NCBI GenBank assembly: GCA_029379215.1
Contig: JAQYWO010000050.1
Coordinates: 1-37,587, forward strand
DNA length: 37,587 bases
Direction: 5' to 3'
Source of the DNA: Rhizonema sp. PD37
GTDB lineage: Bacteria > Cyanobacteriota > Cyanobacteriia > Cyanobacteriales > Nostocaceae
Part shown: positions 25,809 through 34,012 of the stretch, piece by piece
Layout of the letters: every line of letters begins with the position of its first letter
Numbering within the stretch: the stretch's first letter is position 1
Program-made: the position numbers and the translations under genes
The notes under the pieces: generated by a model
Told to the model about the DNA's origin: nothing
What the model saw: only the letters and a program-made list of their open reading frames with translations
Databases searched by the model: none

Positions 25809-26951
25809 ATGGTCAATCAGAAATTAACCGCTACTGAAATTGGATTTACTCACGACGATTTCGCTGCTCTACTTGACAAGTACGACTATCACTTTAGCCC
25901 TGGTGATGTGGTCCCAGGTACAGTTTTCAGTATAGAGCCTCGCGGAGCTCTGATTGACATAGGTGCAAAAACAGCAGCATATATACCTATACAAGAAATG
26001 TCTATCAACCGGGTAGATACCCCGGAAGAAGTTCTCCAATCAAATGAAACGCGAGAATTTTTTATACTCACAGATGAAAACGAAGATGGCCAGCTAACGC
26101 TTTCTATTCGCCGTATCGAGTATATGCGTGCTTGGGAACGAGTACGGCAGTTGCAGGCAGAAGATGCTACAGTCCGTTCTGGTGTTTTTGCGACTAATCG
26201 CGGTGGAGCGTTGGTACGAATTGAGGGATTGCGGGGCTTTATTCCCGGTTCTCACATTAGTACCCGCAAACCTAAAGAAGAATTGGTAGGTGAAGATCTG
26301 CCATTAAAGTTTTTAGAAGTAGATGAAGAACGCAATCGCTTAGTGCTATCCCATCGTCGAGCGCTGGTTGAGCGTAAGATGAACCGCTTAGAAGTTGGTG
26401 AAGTCGTCATTGGTACGGTACGTGGTATCAAACCATATGGTGCATTCATAGACATCGGTGGTGTCAGTGGTTTGCTTCACATTTCAGAGATTTCGCACGA
26501 GCATATTGATACACCTCACAGTGTGTTTAATGTTAATGACGAAGTGAAAGTCATGATCATTGATTTGGATGCAGAACGCGGAAGAATCTCCTTGTCTACT
26601 AAACAGCTCGAACCAGAACCGGGCGACATGATCAAAAACCGTCAACTGGTATATGATCAGGCAGAGGAAATGGCTGTTAAGTATCGAGAGCAGTTGCTTG
26701 CTAAACAGCAAGGTATTGCTGCTGCTCCTGCTGAAGTTATTGATGAAGAAATACCTGCGGCGGTTGAAGATGATGAAATACCTGCAGCTATGGAAGAAGA
26801 AATACCTGCAGCTGTTGAAGATGACGATATTCCCGCAGCTATGGAAGAAGAAACACCAGAAGTCGTTGAAGACGACGAGCTACCAGAAGTTGTTGAACAA
26901 GATGTACGTGCGGCTGTTGAAGAAGAAATACCCGTGGCTGTTAAAGAATAA
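25809..26951 (+). CDS. rps1: 30S ribosomal protein S1 homologue with acidic C-terminal repeat
   Basis: 380 aa. Three S1 (OB-fold) RNA-binding domains: about 30-100 (GDVVPGTVFSIEPRGALIDI), about 118-185 (RSGVFATNRGGALVRIEGLR) and about 198-270 (GEVVIGTVRGIKPYGAFIDI, then SGLLHISEISHEHIDT). This is the short cyanobacterial/plastid Rps1 type used in mRNA binding during translation initiation. After a conserved KYREQLLAKQQ region the last ~70 residues are an acidic tandem repeat, units like EEIPAAVEDD and EIPAAMEE. That tail makes the protein longer than the ~330 aa I expect of the family. ATG 25809 is preceded by GGAGAA and AGGAAA purine runs. A strong intrinsic terminator follows. Confidence 0.95.
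   Translation: MVNQKLTATEIGFTHDDFAALLDKYDYHFSPGDVVPGTVFSIEPRGALIDIGAKTAAYIPIQEMSINRVDTPEEVLQSNETREFFILTDENEDGQLTLSIRRIEYMRAWERVRQLQAEDATVRSGVFATNRGGALVRIEGLRGFIPGSHISTRKPKEELVGEDLPLKFLEVDEERNRLVLSHRRALVERKMNRLEVGEVVIGTVRGIKPYGAFIDIGGVSGLLHISEISHEHIDTPHSVFNVNDEVKVMIIDLDAERGRISLSTKQLEPEPGDMIKNRQLVYDQAEEMAVKYREQLLAKQQGIAAAPAEVIDEEIPAAVEDDEIPAAMEEEIPAAVEDDDIPAAMEEETPEVVEDDELPEVVEQDVRAAVEEEIPVAVKE
26745..26948 (+). repeat. In-frame repeat encoding acidic Pro/Ala/Glu units
   Basis: Alternating 9- and 8-codon units (about 51 bp per pair) encode EIPAAVEDD / EIPAAMEE, degenerating to ETPEVVEDD / ELPEVVEQD / EEIPVAVKE at the end of rps1. The repeat is perfect in frame but diverged in sequence. Confidence 0.85.
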
Positions 26952-27002
26952 TCAATCTGTCGTTGTCAACTTTAGTACGAAGTATCAAAAAATATCTTTA
27001 TT

Positions 27003-27026
27003 AAGAGGGAACGTCCCTCTTTTTTT
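27003..27026 (+). terminator. Intrinsic terminator of rps1
   Basis: Stem aagaggga (27003-27010) / tccctctt (27014-27021) with a 3-nt loop (acg), running directly into a T tract to 27026. This is a textbook rho-independent terminator, 52 bp after the rps1 stop. Confidence 0.93.
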
Positions 27027-27395
27027 ATGAAAATTTTTCTATGAGAAAATAACAGCTTTGCCCTCATATTGTCTTAATTTAAGAATAATTTACTCCCCTT
27101 GTGGGGATAAAAATAATTGATGTTTTTATACGTAATTTTGATATCTTTTTCTTTGATCGCTAAGGATCGCTCCTAACTGGCATGTGACTGAAACCTTTAC
27201 TATTCTTGACTTTTTGCACTGAATTCAGCGATAGTCCAAGTCGTAACATAGCTGTTGTTAAGAGAAAACGAGATGGTCGCGAGACGCTATATTTCGATAT
27301 AGCTGTAGTTTTGTAGTCACAGAATTTCAGATTGCTGGACATCTGTTACCTGCAAACTGCTCCCAACCATAATAACGACAAAGGAACAACAGATT
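27027..27395. other. Intergenic gap before the acyl-CoA dehydrogenase gene
   Basis: 369 bp, AT-rich, no convincing gene. A cttgac hexamer near 27214 could be a -35 element, but no paired -10 is obvious. AAAGGAAC at about 27381-27388 is the likely ribosome-binding site for the GTG start at 27396. Confidence 0.45.
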
Positions 27396-28589
27396 GTGAT
27401 CGACTTCAGCCTCACTCAAGAACAGCAGATGTTACAGAAAAAGGCGCGTGATTTTGCACAAAGCGAGATTATGCCGATCGCTCGGAAAATTGACGAATCT
27501 AATGATTCTAAAATTGTTCCTTGGCATTTGTGTCAAAGCTTGTTTCGCAAGGGAGCAGATCTCGGATTCACGTCGCTGCTGCTTCCACAAGAGTATGGTG
27601 GGATGAGCGGAAAGTGTACAGACTTTGTCTTAGTTCAGGAAGAACTTGGTGCTGGGGATGTCAGTATTGCCTGTAGCTACTTCAATCTCACTGCTGCTAT
27701 GTCGCTTTTTATTACCAGGGGTGGGACTATTGAACAGCAAAAGCGAATCTTCTCGTACATAAATTCTGGTGAACCTCTTTTATTTAGTGCTGCTGAAAGT
27801 GAGCCACTTGTGGCAACATCCGATATTTTTTGTCCTTATCCCGATTCCAAAATTGGCATGAGAACCTTTGCACACCGTGATGGCGATACATATCTTCTTA
27901 ACGGCACTAAGTCGGCATTGATCACAAATGCGGGTATTGCTGATATATATTTTATACTAGCACGTACAGACCTGAATAAGCCGCAGCAAGAGAGTTTGTC
28001 CATGTTCTATGTACCAGCAGATACACCTGGCTTGTCTTTTGGCAACCGGACAGAGATGATTGGCTGGAAATCCTCCCATCACGCCGAGATCCATCTTGAC
28101 AATGTTCGTGTGCCTGTAGAAAATCTTTTTGGGCAAGAAGGGAAAGCAGGAGAACTGTTGATGTTGCTTCCTGAAGTTGCTATTGGACTTGCTGCCTCTT
28201 ATGTCGGTTTAGCACGAGCTGCATACGAGTACGCCCTTGATTACGCTAAGCAACGGGTAAGCTGGGGCCGTCCGCTTATCGAGCATCAAGCTGTAGCTTT
28301 GAAACTGGCTGACATGATGGTGAACACGCAAGCTGCACGGCTGATGGTATGGGATGCTGCCCACGCTGCAGATACCAGTCCACAACTTGCGGCGATGAAG
28401 GCACCCGCAGCTAAAACGTTTGCGGTAGATGTGGCAATTAAGAACGCGCAAACAGCAGTAGAGATTCTTGGTGGCTATGGAGTTACGAAAGAGTCTCAAG
28501 CAGGCAAGTTTCTTGCAGACGCTTGGATCGGATATTCCTGTGACTTCTCGCGAGATATATTACGTCTTGGTCTCGTCAACTTTATGTAA
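27396..28589 (+). CDS. Acyl-CoA dehydrogenase family flavoprotein with atypical catalytic region
   Basis: 397 aa, usual family length, GTG start (MIDFSLTQEQQMLQKKARDF). Order: N-terminal helical domain; middle beta domain with AAESEPLVATSD, TYLLNGTKSALITNAGIADI and LDNVRVPVENLFG; C-terminal helical domain with YAKQRVSWGRPLIEHQAVAL and the NAQTAVEILGGYGVTKE FAD/tetramer motif. In classical acyl-CoA dehydrogenases the catalytic base Glu lies in a YEGT motif. Here the aligned stretch reads YSCDFSRDILR, with D383 in the Glu position and Phe for Gly. So an altered substrate or reaction is possible. The family is uncommon in cyanobacteria, which mostly lack beta-oxidation. The next gene, 203 bp on, is a Rieske oxygenase; a shared pathway is inferred only from adjacency. 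Confidence 0.9.
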   Translation: MIDFSLTQEQQMLQKKARDFAQSEIMPIARKIDESNDSKIVPWHLCQSLFRKGADLGFTSLLLPQEYGGMSGKCTDFVLVQEELGAGDVSIACSYFNLTAAMSLFITRGGTIEQQKRIFSYINSGEPLLFSAAESEPLVATSDIFCPYPDSKIGMRTFAHRDGDTYLLNGTKSALITNAGIADIYFILARTDLNKPQQESLSMFYVPADTPGLSFGNRTEMIGWKSSHHAEIHLDNVRVPVENLFGQEGKAGELLMLLPEVAIGLAASYVGLARAAYEYALDYAKQRVSWGRPLIEHQAVALKLADMMVNTQAARLMVWDAAHAADTSPQLAAMKAPAAKTFAVDVAIKNAQTAVEILGGYGVTKESQAGKFLADAWIGYSCDFSRDILRLGLVNFM

Positions 28590-28792
28590 CATTGCCTCAG
28601 AGCAACTTTGATATTCGTGCACATTTACTTGGGCATTGTCCACCCCACTCCTAAAACATAGATCAACTTCTACCCAAATGCAGAAAATACTTGGAGATCT
28701 CTCCGTAAGTGGATTGAGGTTAACAAGTTGGACTGTAGCTAGGATCAGAAGTGAGTATAAGGATATTTTATCGGGGCAGTAATACGTAAGCT

Positions 28793-30286
28793 ATGAAGAC
28801 AAATGCAACGACTATTCAGAATGCTCCGTCAAACCAAATGCAGGAGAGTTTAGCAGAGCAGAAACTGGAGAAAGCAGTTAGTAAAAATTATATTGAACTC
28901 GGCGAAATTCCCGCAGGTGGTAGCGACCCAAATCACTTTGACATCTTAGAGGCGTGGTATCCTATCTATTATGTTGAAGATCTTGACAAGTCGAAGCTAA
29001 CACCTTTTACGTTACTGGACACAAACCTCGTTATCTGGTGGGATCGGAATGCATCCTCTTGGCGTGTATTTGAAGACAAATGCCCTCACCGTCTTGCACC
29101 TCTATCGGAAGGCAGAATTGCTGAAGATGGTTTGTTAGAGTGTCCCTACCACGGTTGGGCTTTTTCCGGAGTAGGTAAGTGCGATCGCATTCCGCAGCAG
29201 AATCAGGATGGGATAGCAGAACTTTCCCAAAGAGCCTGTGTAAAGTCATTCCCCACGACAACCCGACAAGGACTGTTGTTCGCTTATCCTGGGTTACCGG
29301 AGAATGCAGAAAAAACAAAGGTTCCGATCATTGAGGCTATAGAAGAATCCCCAGATGAATGGGTTTGCCTCAATACTTTTAGAGATCTTCCTTACGATGC
29401 GCTGACGCTTTTAGAGAACGTGTTAGATGCCAGCCACGTTCCGTACACGCACCACCGCACTGTCGGAAACCGAGCAAATGCTACACCTGTTGAGCTTGAG
29501 GTGCTAGAGTCAGGAAAACACGGTTTTAAAGGAACTTGGAAAGAAGGGCCGCGTCGAGGGACATTAGGACGACAGGATACCGCTTTTATCGCACCAGGAT
29601 TGATGTGGCACGATTTAACCTCTAAGCAGTTTGGCAGAACGTTAACAGTTGTCTACGCTACCCCAATCCGTAAAGGTTTCTGCCGACTCTTTGCCCGTTT
29701 CCCCTTCAAGTTTTCCTCGAAAACACCAGGCTTGTTCATCAAGCTGACACCTCGATGGTACTCTCATATTGGACAGAACGGTGTCCTTGAAGATGACCAA
29801 ATTTTCTTGCACCATCAAGAGCGTTACTTTGAGACAGCTGGTGGTAGTGATAACTTTGCTAAGGCATTCTACCTACCAACTAAGGCAGATAGCTTTGTAT
29901 TAGAATTACGTCAATGGGTGAAGCAGTACACTGCCGATCCTTTTCCTGGAGCAACCTTACCTCCAGCTTTGCCGAAAGAACAGTTGCTGGATAGGTATCA
30001 CTCCCATACCAAACACTGCGCTAGTTGTTCTACAGCAAGAGCGAATATTCATAGGCTGAGGATGGGAGTGGCAGTGACTAGTGCGATCGCTTGGGCATCC
30101 ACACCTTTTCTCCTCACCCTCACCCACCGTGACAACATAGTGTTGGCAGCATTTATGACGATGGCATTCCTATTTCTTGGTGCTACGTGGTTTGGACTCG
30201 GTAAGTTAGAAGAGCGATTTGACGTTGGGCGAAATGTACCTCCGCGAAACCTTGCTGAGAAAAAGGGAATGGGCAATAGGTCATAG
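28793..30286 (+). CDS. PaO/TIC55-like Rieske non-heme iron oxygenase
   Basis: 497 aa. Rieske [2Fe-2S] ligands C97-x-H99-x17-C117-x2-H120 (CPHRLAP ... CPYHGW). The mononuclear iron motif is N209-x2-D212-x2-H215-x4-H220. The region from about 250 to 400 matches the pheophorbide a oxygenase-type C-terminal domain. C409-x2-C412 (KHCASCSTA) is the redox CxxC found in PaO, TIC55 and PTC52 proteins. Two membrane helices at about 425-470 anchor it. The family oxidises chlorophyll breakdown products or related tetrapyrroles in plants; cyanobacterial substrates are largely unknown. It needs an external ferredoxin or reductase, none of which is in the window. It follows the acyl-CoA dehydrogenase on the same strand. 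Confidence 0.92.
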   Translation: MKTNATTIQNAPSNQMQESLAEQKLEKAVSKNYIELGEIPAGGSDPNHFDILEAWYPIYYVEDLDKSKLTPFTLLDTNLVIWWDRNASSWRVFEDKCPHRLAPLSEGRIAEDGLLECPYHGWAFSGVGKCDRIPQQNQDGIAELSQRACVKSFPTTTRQGLLFAYPGLPENAEKTKVPIIEAIEESPDEWVCLNTFRDLPYDALTLLENVLDASHVPYTHHRTVGNRANATPVELEVLESGKHGFKGTWKEGPRRGTLGRQDTAFIAPGLMWHDLTSKQFGRTLTVVYATPIRKGFCRLFARFPFKFSSKTPGLFIKLTPRWYSHIGQNGVLEDDQIFLHHQERYFETAGGSDNFAKAFYLPTKADSFVLELRQWVKQYTADPFPGATLPPALPKEQLLDRYHSHTKHCASCSTARANIHRLRMGVAVTSAIAWASTPFLLTLTHRDNIVLAAFMTMAFLFLGATWFGLGKLEERFDVGRNVPPRNLAEKKGMGNRS

Positions 30287-30422
30287 TTAGAAAGAATCAT
30301 TCCTTCTTCCTAATAGACTAAGTTCTTGAAAATTAATTATGCAGTACTTGAAATCCTTGGTAGGGGCGAGGAAAGGCGTACCCTACACAGAACGCCCTGA
30401 CATCATGGATGATAATGTCTAA

Positions 30423-30725
30423 TTAGTACTCACTTAACCCACCGCATCGTCTCAACACAGTTGTTCGTTGCTGAGATACCACTCTAGTTTGTTTGAGTTG
30501 AGGCGAGGGAAAATCTTTTGATATTGGTTTTGGTTTTTCGCTTGCCGTCTGTATACCGGGTTGTGTTTCTAAACGCTGTCTGATGTCTAAGTTAGGTTCG
30601 GGAAATCTCGAACCGTTATGATTTATAAGGTTCTCCAGTTGAGTATCCGATAGCTCTGGATAGAGGCTTGGTGCAGAGAATGATAACAATTGCTTATCAT
30701 AAATTTTTGCCATTTGTGAATACAC
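30423..30725 (-). CDS. Hypothetical protein, possibly disordered
   Basis: 100 aa from GTG 30725, or 96 aa from ATG 30713 (MAKIYDKQLLSFSAPSLYPE), which I prefer because TTAGGAG lies upstream at suitable distance. Pro-, Gln- and Ser-rich with no hydrophobic helix; the first 50 residues (LYPELSDTQLENLINHNGSR) look folded, the rest disordered. No family recognised. It is convergent with the Rieske gene. Confidence 0.5.
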   Translation of the reverse strand: MYSQMAKIYDKQLLSFSAPSLYPELSDTQLENLINHNGSRFPEPNLDIRQRLETQPGIQTASEKPKPISKDFPSPQLKQTRVVSQQRTTVLRRCGGLSEY

Positions 30726-30829
30726 TCCTAAGTATTGCTTAACTTGATTCAGTAGTATGGTTCTAGTAAATCTGAATAAAAAGGCACTTTGACATGCTTA
30801 TGCTTTTTGTGAATTTCTATATTTAAGCA

Positions 30830-30985
30830 TTAAGTAATTTTCCGTATGCACCCTCTTGGCTGTATACTGCTGTTTTGCCCATTAAATACGGGCATTTCTT
30901 GCCAGCAGTGTCGGCAAAACCAATAAACTTCAGCCCCACGTATATGTCGTAGAAGTCGGCTAGAACAGCTTGAACAATTATTCAT
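30830..30985 (-). CDS. Small zinc-ribbon protein
   Basis: 51 aa from the internal ATG at 30985 (MNNCSSCSSRLLRHIRGAEV); the frame is open to 31051. Two CxxC knuckles, NCSSC and FCRHC (in YWFCRHCWQEMPVF), are the ligand pattern of a single zinc ribbon. Similar short proteins with a conserved YWFCRHCWQEMP block are widespread in filamentous cyanobacteria. Possible nucleic-acid or protein binding; not established. The start is uncertain because no strong ribosome-binding site is present. Confidence 0.7.
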   Translation of the reverse strand: MNNCSSCSSRLLRHIRGAEVYWFCRHCWQEMPVFNGQNSSIQPRGCIRKIT

Positions 30986-31531
30986 TTTTCTTCGAAATCC
31001 TAATGCGGCGATCACAAAAAGTTGTCTAGCTTGTGTCAAAGAAGAAATCACAAAACCTGTTTAATCATCGTAATTTTTCACACAAAAATCTTCCGAAGAA
31101 ATACACAAAATTAGTCGGGGCTCAAATTAAAGTTATAGTAAACCTTGCTTCTTTATACGAAAACACTTAAGTGAATATACTAATTTTAAATTTAAATGAG
31201 AACTAGTTTAGAAATAAGTTATCGCTGTTCAATTTATATAATAATTGCTTATGTATTAGATATCTTTATAGATGCTCCCTCCCGTGAGAGATGGAAATTA
31301 AGACGCGTAACGTCAGCGCCAATGAACGCATCTGCTCAGAACTTATCAAGGTAAATTATTTGTGCAGAACTTAATTGGAAGCAATACTAAAGCTCTGTGT
31401 GATGGTAACAACCGCAGTCTGAACAAATTTACATAAATATTCCACTCTATCATCCTATTAGATGATGTCACTCATAAATTCATAACGTTATGTTAAAGGT
31501 ACCAGAAGTTTAGTGAACTCTGGAGACTAGA
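30986..31531. other. AT-rich gap upstream of the Gly/His-rich protein gene
   Basis: About 480-545 bp (depending on the start of the zinc-ribbon gene) that must hold promoters for divergent genes. Very AT-rich around 31140-31260. The pattern ctccctcccgtgagagatgg near 31270 is not explained. GGAGAC at 31521-31526 is the ribosome-binding site of the next gene. Confidence 0.4.
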
Positions 31532-32059
31532 ATGATGAAAAAGATTATTCCGGCTAGTATTCTAGCCTTGGCTGTTGCCACTGGATTTTTATTTAATAAT
31601 AAGCCTGCTCAAGCTGATGGCTCCAACCATGGCGGCTCTGCTCGTGGCTCCAACCATGGCGGCTATGCTCGCGGCTATCATCATGGCGGCTCTGCTCGTG
31701 GTTATAACCACGGTCGCTACTACGCTCACGGCTACTACCATGGTGGCTATGGTGGCTATGGTGGTTTTGGTGGCTTCTATGGCGGCTATTCGCCTTTCTA
31801 CAATGGTGGATTCGGTGCATACCCATTAGCATCTTGCTATCCGGATGTACGCGAAAACTCTGCCTATCACCCTCAAGCTTACGCCGATGGTTACACCCAA
31901 GGACAGAGAAGTTCTGCAGACGGTGACAAGTACGAACGGAGAACTGCTGGTGGTGAATTTGCTCGTGGCTTTAGAGACGGTTATGACGGTAACGAATTTG
32001 CCGGTCAGAAAATTGTCGTCCCCGACAGATATGTATCGGGTGGCTGCGGTTTTTATTGA
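31532..32059 (+). CDS. Secreted Gly/His/Tyr-rich repeat protein
   Basis: 175 aa. Signal peptide MMKKIIPASILALAVATGFL, cleavage expected after AQA (KPAQA-DG). Then come 8-residue repeats of the form [S/Y]xHGG[S/Y]ARG (four copies, about residues 30-62), followed by a YGG/FGG run (about 70-95). The C-terminal half (YADGYTQGQRSSADGDKYER, GGEFARGFRDGYDG) resembles the charged tail of other cyanobacterial secreted hypotheticals. Six or more His in the repeats could bind metal ions. No enzyme motif. The next gene, 120 bp downstream on the same strand, carries a metal-binding-protein-like domain. Confidence 0.75.
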   Translation: MMKKIIPASILALAVATGFLFNNKPAQADGSNHGGSARGSNHGGYARGYHHGGSARGYNHGRYYAHGYYHGGYGGYGGFGGFYGGYSPFYNGGFGAYPLASCYPDVRENSAYHPQAYADGYTQGQRSSADGDKYERRTAGGEFARGFRDGYDGNEFAGQKIVVPDRYVSGGCGFY

Positions 32060-32179
32060 TTTTAAATAAGACTTTAGGAACTGTAAGGCGATTTTTGTCA
32101 GTCTTGACATATGACTATATCATAGTTTGAGCCATTCTCACTATGTTCCAAAGTTCAGATAACAAATCTGTACAGTCAT

Positions 32180-33706
32180 ATGCCAAATAAAGTCCGTTTA
32201 ATCTGGGTCTTGACTGCGCTATCAATTATTGGTATCAGTGGGTGTCATGGAGGCGATCGCACAAAGCCGCTTTCCACCTTGACTCCTACTAATACACCTT
32301 TTGTCAACAATAATACCAACACAAGCAGTATTCCTGAACCTGAGGCAGCCGAGCAGCGTCCGGTTGTTGTGACTACTAACAATATCGTTTGTGGCTTAAC
32401 TCAGAAAATTGCAGCTAAAACTATTGATCTTAAGTGCCTAAATGCTTCAAGCGTAGCTTCCCACATTTACCAATCAACCCCAGAGGATCTCAGAGCGATT
32501 GATGCCGCTAAGTTAATTCTTTACAGCAATTATAATTATCAACCGAGCTTGAGGAAGCTGATTCAAACTAGCTCAAATTCTGCATTAAAAGTTGCCGTAG
32601 ATGAAGCTGTTGCTAATCCGCCACAGTCAGTAGCAGATAGCAAGATAGGCGAACCGCAGGCTTCTCAAACTATACAAAATGGCATCAGTATAGCAGAAGT
32701 GATTGCTCAAACTTTGTCGCAATTAGAACCCAAGCAAGCGGCACTTTACACGGCGAATAAGCAAAGACTGACTAATGAACTGACTCAGATCAATACTTGG
32801 AATCAATCAGAGACGACTCATCTTCCAAACACTCAACAGCAGTTAACCTCTGCACGAGAGCTTTCTGCCTACTTAAATCCCAGCGCTTGGCCAGATATTA
32901 ACGAACAGGCAAGATTGGCTAAAGTCCCAGTCATAATGTATCACGATATTCTGCCGGAAAAACAAGTGTTCTTTGATGTGACTCCCAAGGAGCTTGAACA
33001 GCATCTGCAAATGCTTCACGACGAAGGTGTCACCCCCATCAGTCTCGATCAGCTAGTGATGCATCTAAGAACTGGATTACCACTACCTGAGAAGCCAGTT
33101 TTGCTCACCTTTGATGATGGCTATGGTGGTCATTACGAATATGCTTATCCTTTATTAAAAAAATACGGCTATCCAGGTGTTTTTTCAGTTTATACATCTA
33201 ATGTTGGTAAAAATACTGGAAGAACTCATGTAACGTGGGAGCAACTGCGAGAAATGGCAGCTGATCCATTAGTCACAATTGCATCTCATAGCGTCACCCA
33301 TCCTTTAGATATGAGAATATTATCAGAAGCTCAGATTCAGGTAGAGGTGACGGAATCTAAACGCGAATTAGAAGCACAGCTAGGTATTCCCATGCGTTAC
33401 TTTACCTATCCCTCAGGTAAGTATGACGAGCGGGTGACAAATTGGGTTCGACAGGCAGGGTATGAGGCGGCACTCACTATGAACGATCTCGAAGATCGCT
33501 TTGCTGGTGAGTCGAAAGATTTGTTAGCAATTGATCGCATCGGACAGGGAAATTTACAATCTGCGATCGCTCAAGCTCGGGGTGGAACTCAACAAAGTGG
33601 AAATCAAGAGTTGGATCGTCGGCAACTCCACTCAAAAAGGAGCAAGTTGCGATCATATTTAACGAATCGCAACGACACAAAGAACTCTCAGAAAGAAAAC
33701 AAGTAA
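32180..33706 (+). CDS. Lipoprotein: half ZnuA-like domain fused to NodB polysaccharide deacetylase
   Basis: 508 aa. N-terminal lipobox ISGC (residues ~19-22). Residues ~55-135 resemble the N-terminal lobe of ZnuA/TroA metal-binding proteins: VVVTTNNIVCGLTQKIA, then SHIYQSTPEDLRAIDAAKLI, where H in SHIY sits at a metal-ligand position. Residues ~170-215 (IAEVIAQTLSQLEPKQAALY) resemble the backbone helix; the C-terminal ZnuA lobe seems missing. From ~245 a NodB domain follows: VPVIMYHDI, catalytic TFDDGYGGH (D-D), the metal-binding HSVTH pair (SHSVTHPLDM), and YFTYPSGKYDERV. NodB enzymes remove N-acetyl groups from surface or wall glycans, here outside the inner membrane. A polar basic tail (~470-508) ends it. 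Confidence 0.88.
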   Translation: MPNKVRLIWVLTALSIIGISGCHGGDRTKPLSTLTPTNTPFVNNNTNTSSIPEPEAAEQRPVVVTTNNIVCGLTQKIAAKTIDLKCLNASSVASHIYQSTPEDLRAIDAAKLILYSNYNYQPSLRKLIQTSSNSALKVAVDEAVANPPQSVADSKIGEPQASQTIQNGISIAEVIAQTLSQLEPKQAALYTANKQRLTNELTQINTWNQSETTHLPNTQQQLTSARELSAYLNPSAWPDINEQARLAKVPVIMYHDILPEKQVFFDVTPKELEQHLQMLHDEGVTPISLDQLVMHLRTGLPLPEKPVLLTFDDGYGGHYEYAYPLLKKYGYPGVFSVYTSNVGKNTGRTHVTWEQLREMAADPLVTIASHSVTHPLDMRILSEAQIQVEVTESKRELEAQLGIPMRYFTYPSGKYDERVTNWVRQAGYEAALTMNDLEDRFAGESKDLLAIDRIGQGNLQSAIAQARGGTQQSGNQELDRRQLHSKRSKLRSYLTNRNDTKNSQKENK

Positions 33707-33739
33707 AAGACTGGTCAGGTTGTGAAGGGAAATACTATT

Positions 33740-33979
33740 ATGTCATCTGAGGCAATTAGCGATGTCGTGAAGATGATAGATTCTTTACCTGAAGACTTAC
33801 AAGATAGAGTTGTAGAGCATATAAAAGAATATCTTGATGATCTGTTTGACGAACTTTAATGGGACAAATCATTTAAGAAAACGCAACAACAATTAATAGC
33901 AGCAGCCAGACGTGCTAAGCAAGACATTGCCTCTGGACTTGCTATTTATAGATATCGCCACCCTAGAAGCTTGTATTAG
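33740..33979 (+). pseudogene. Antitoxin-like small gene broken by an in-frame TAA
   Basis: ATG 33740 opens MSSEAISDVVKMIDSLPEDL, continues to DDLFDEL and stops at TAA 33857-33859. The same frame then gives WDKSFKKTQQQLIAAARRAK up to 33979. Joined, this matches a common cyanobacterial small-protein pattern (helical N-terminus, then an E/I-K-WD-F-KT-Q-LI-AAR-AK block), often seen as the antitoxin partner of RelE-type toxins. The final residues (IYRYRHPRSLY) no longer look like the family, so the 3' end is decayed too. No toxin gene is nearby. Confidence 0.7.
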
Positions 33980-34012
33980 CACCAATGGTACTGTTGCTTA
34001 TTCTTATATACC

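Noticed and set aside
31593..31832. His/Ser-rich minus-strand ORF
   Set aside because: It is the shadow of the Gly/His repeat coding sequence on the plus strand, which has a proper signal peptide and ribosome-binding site.
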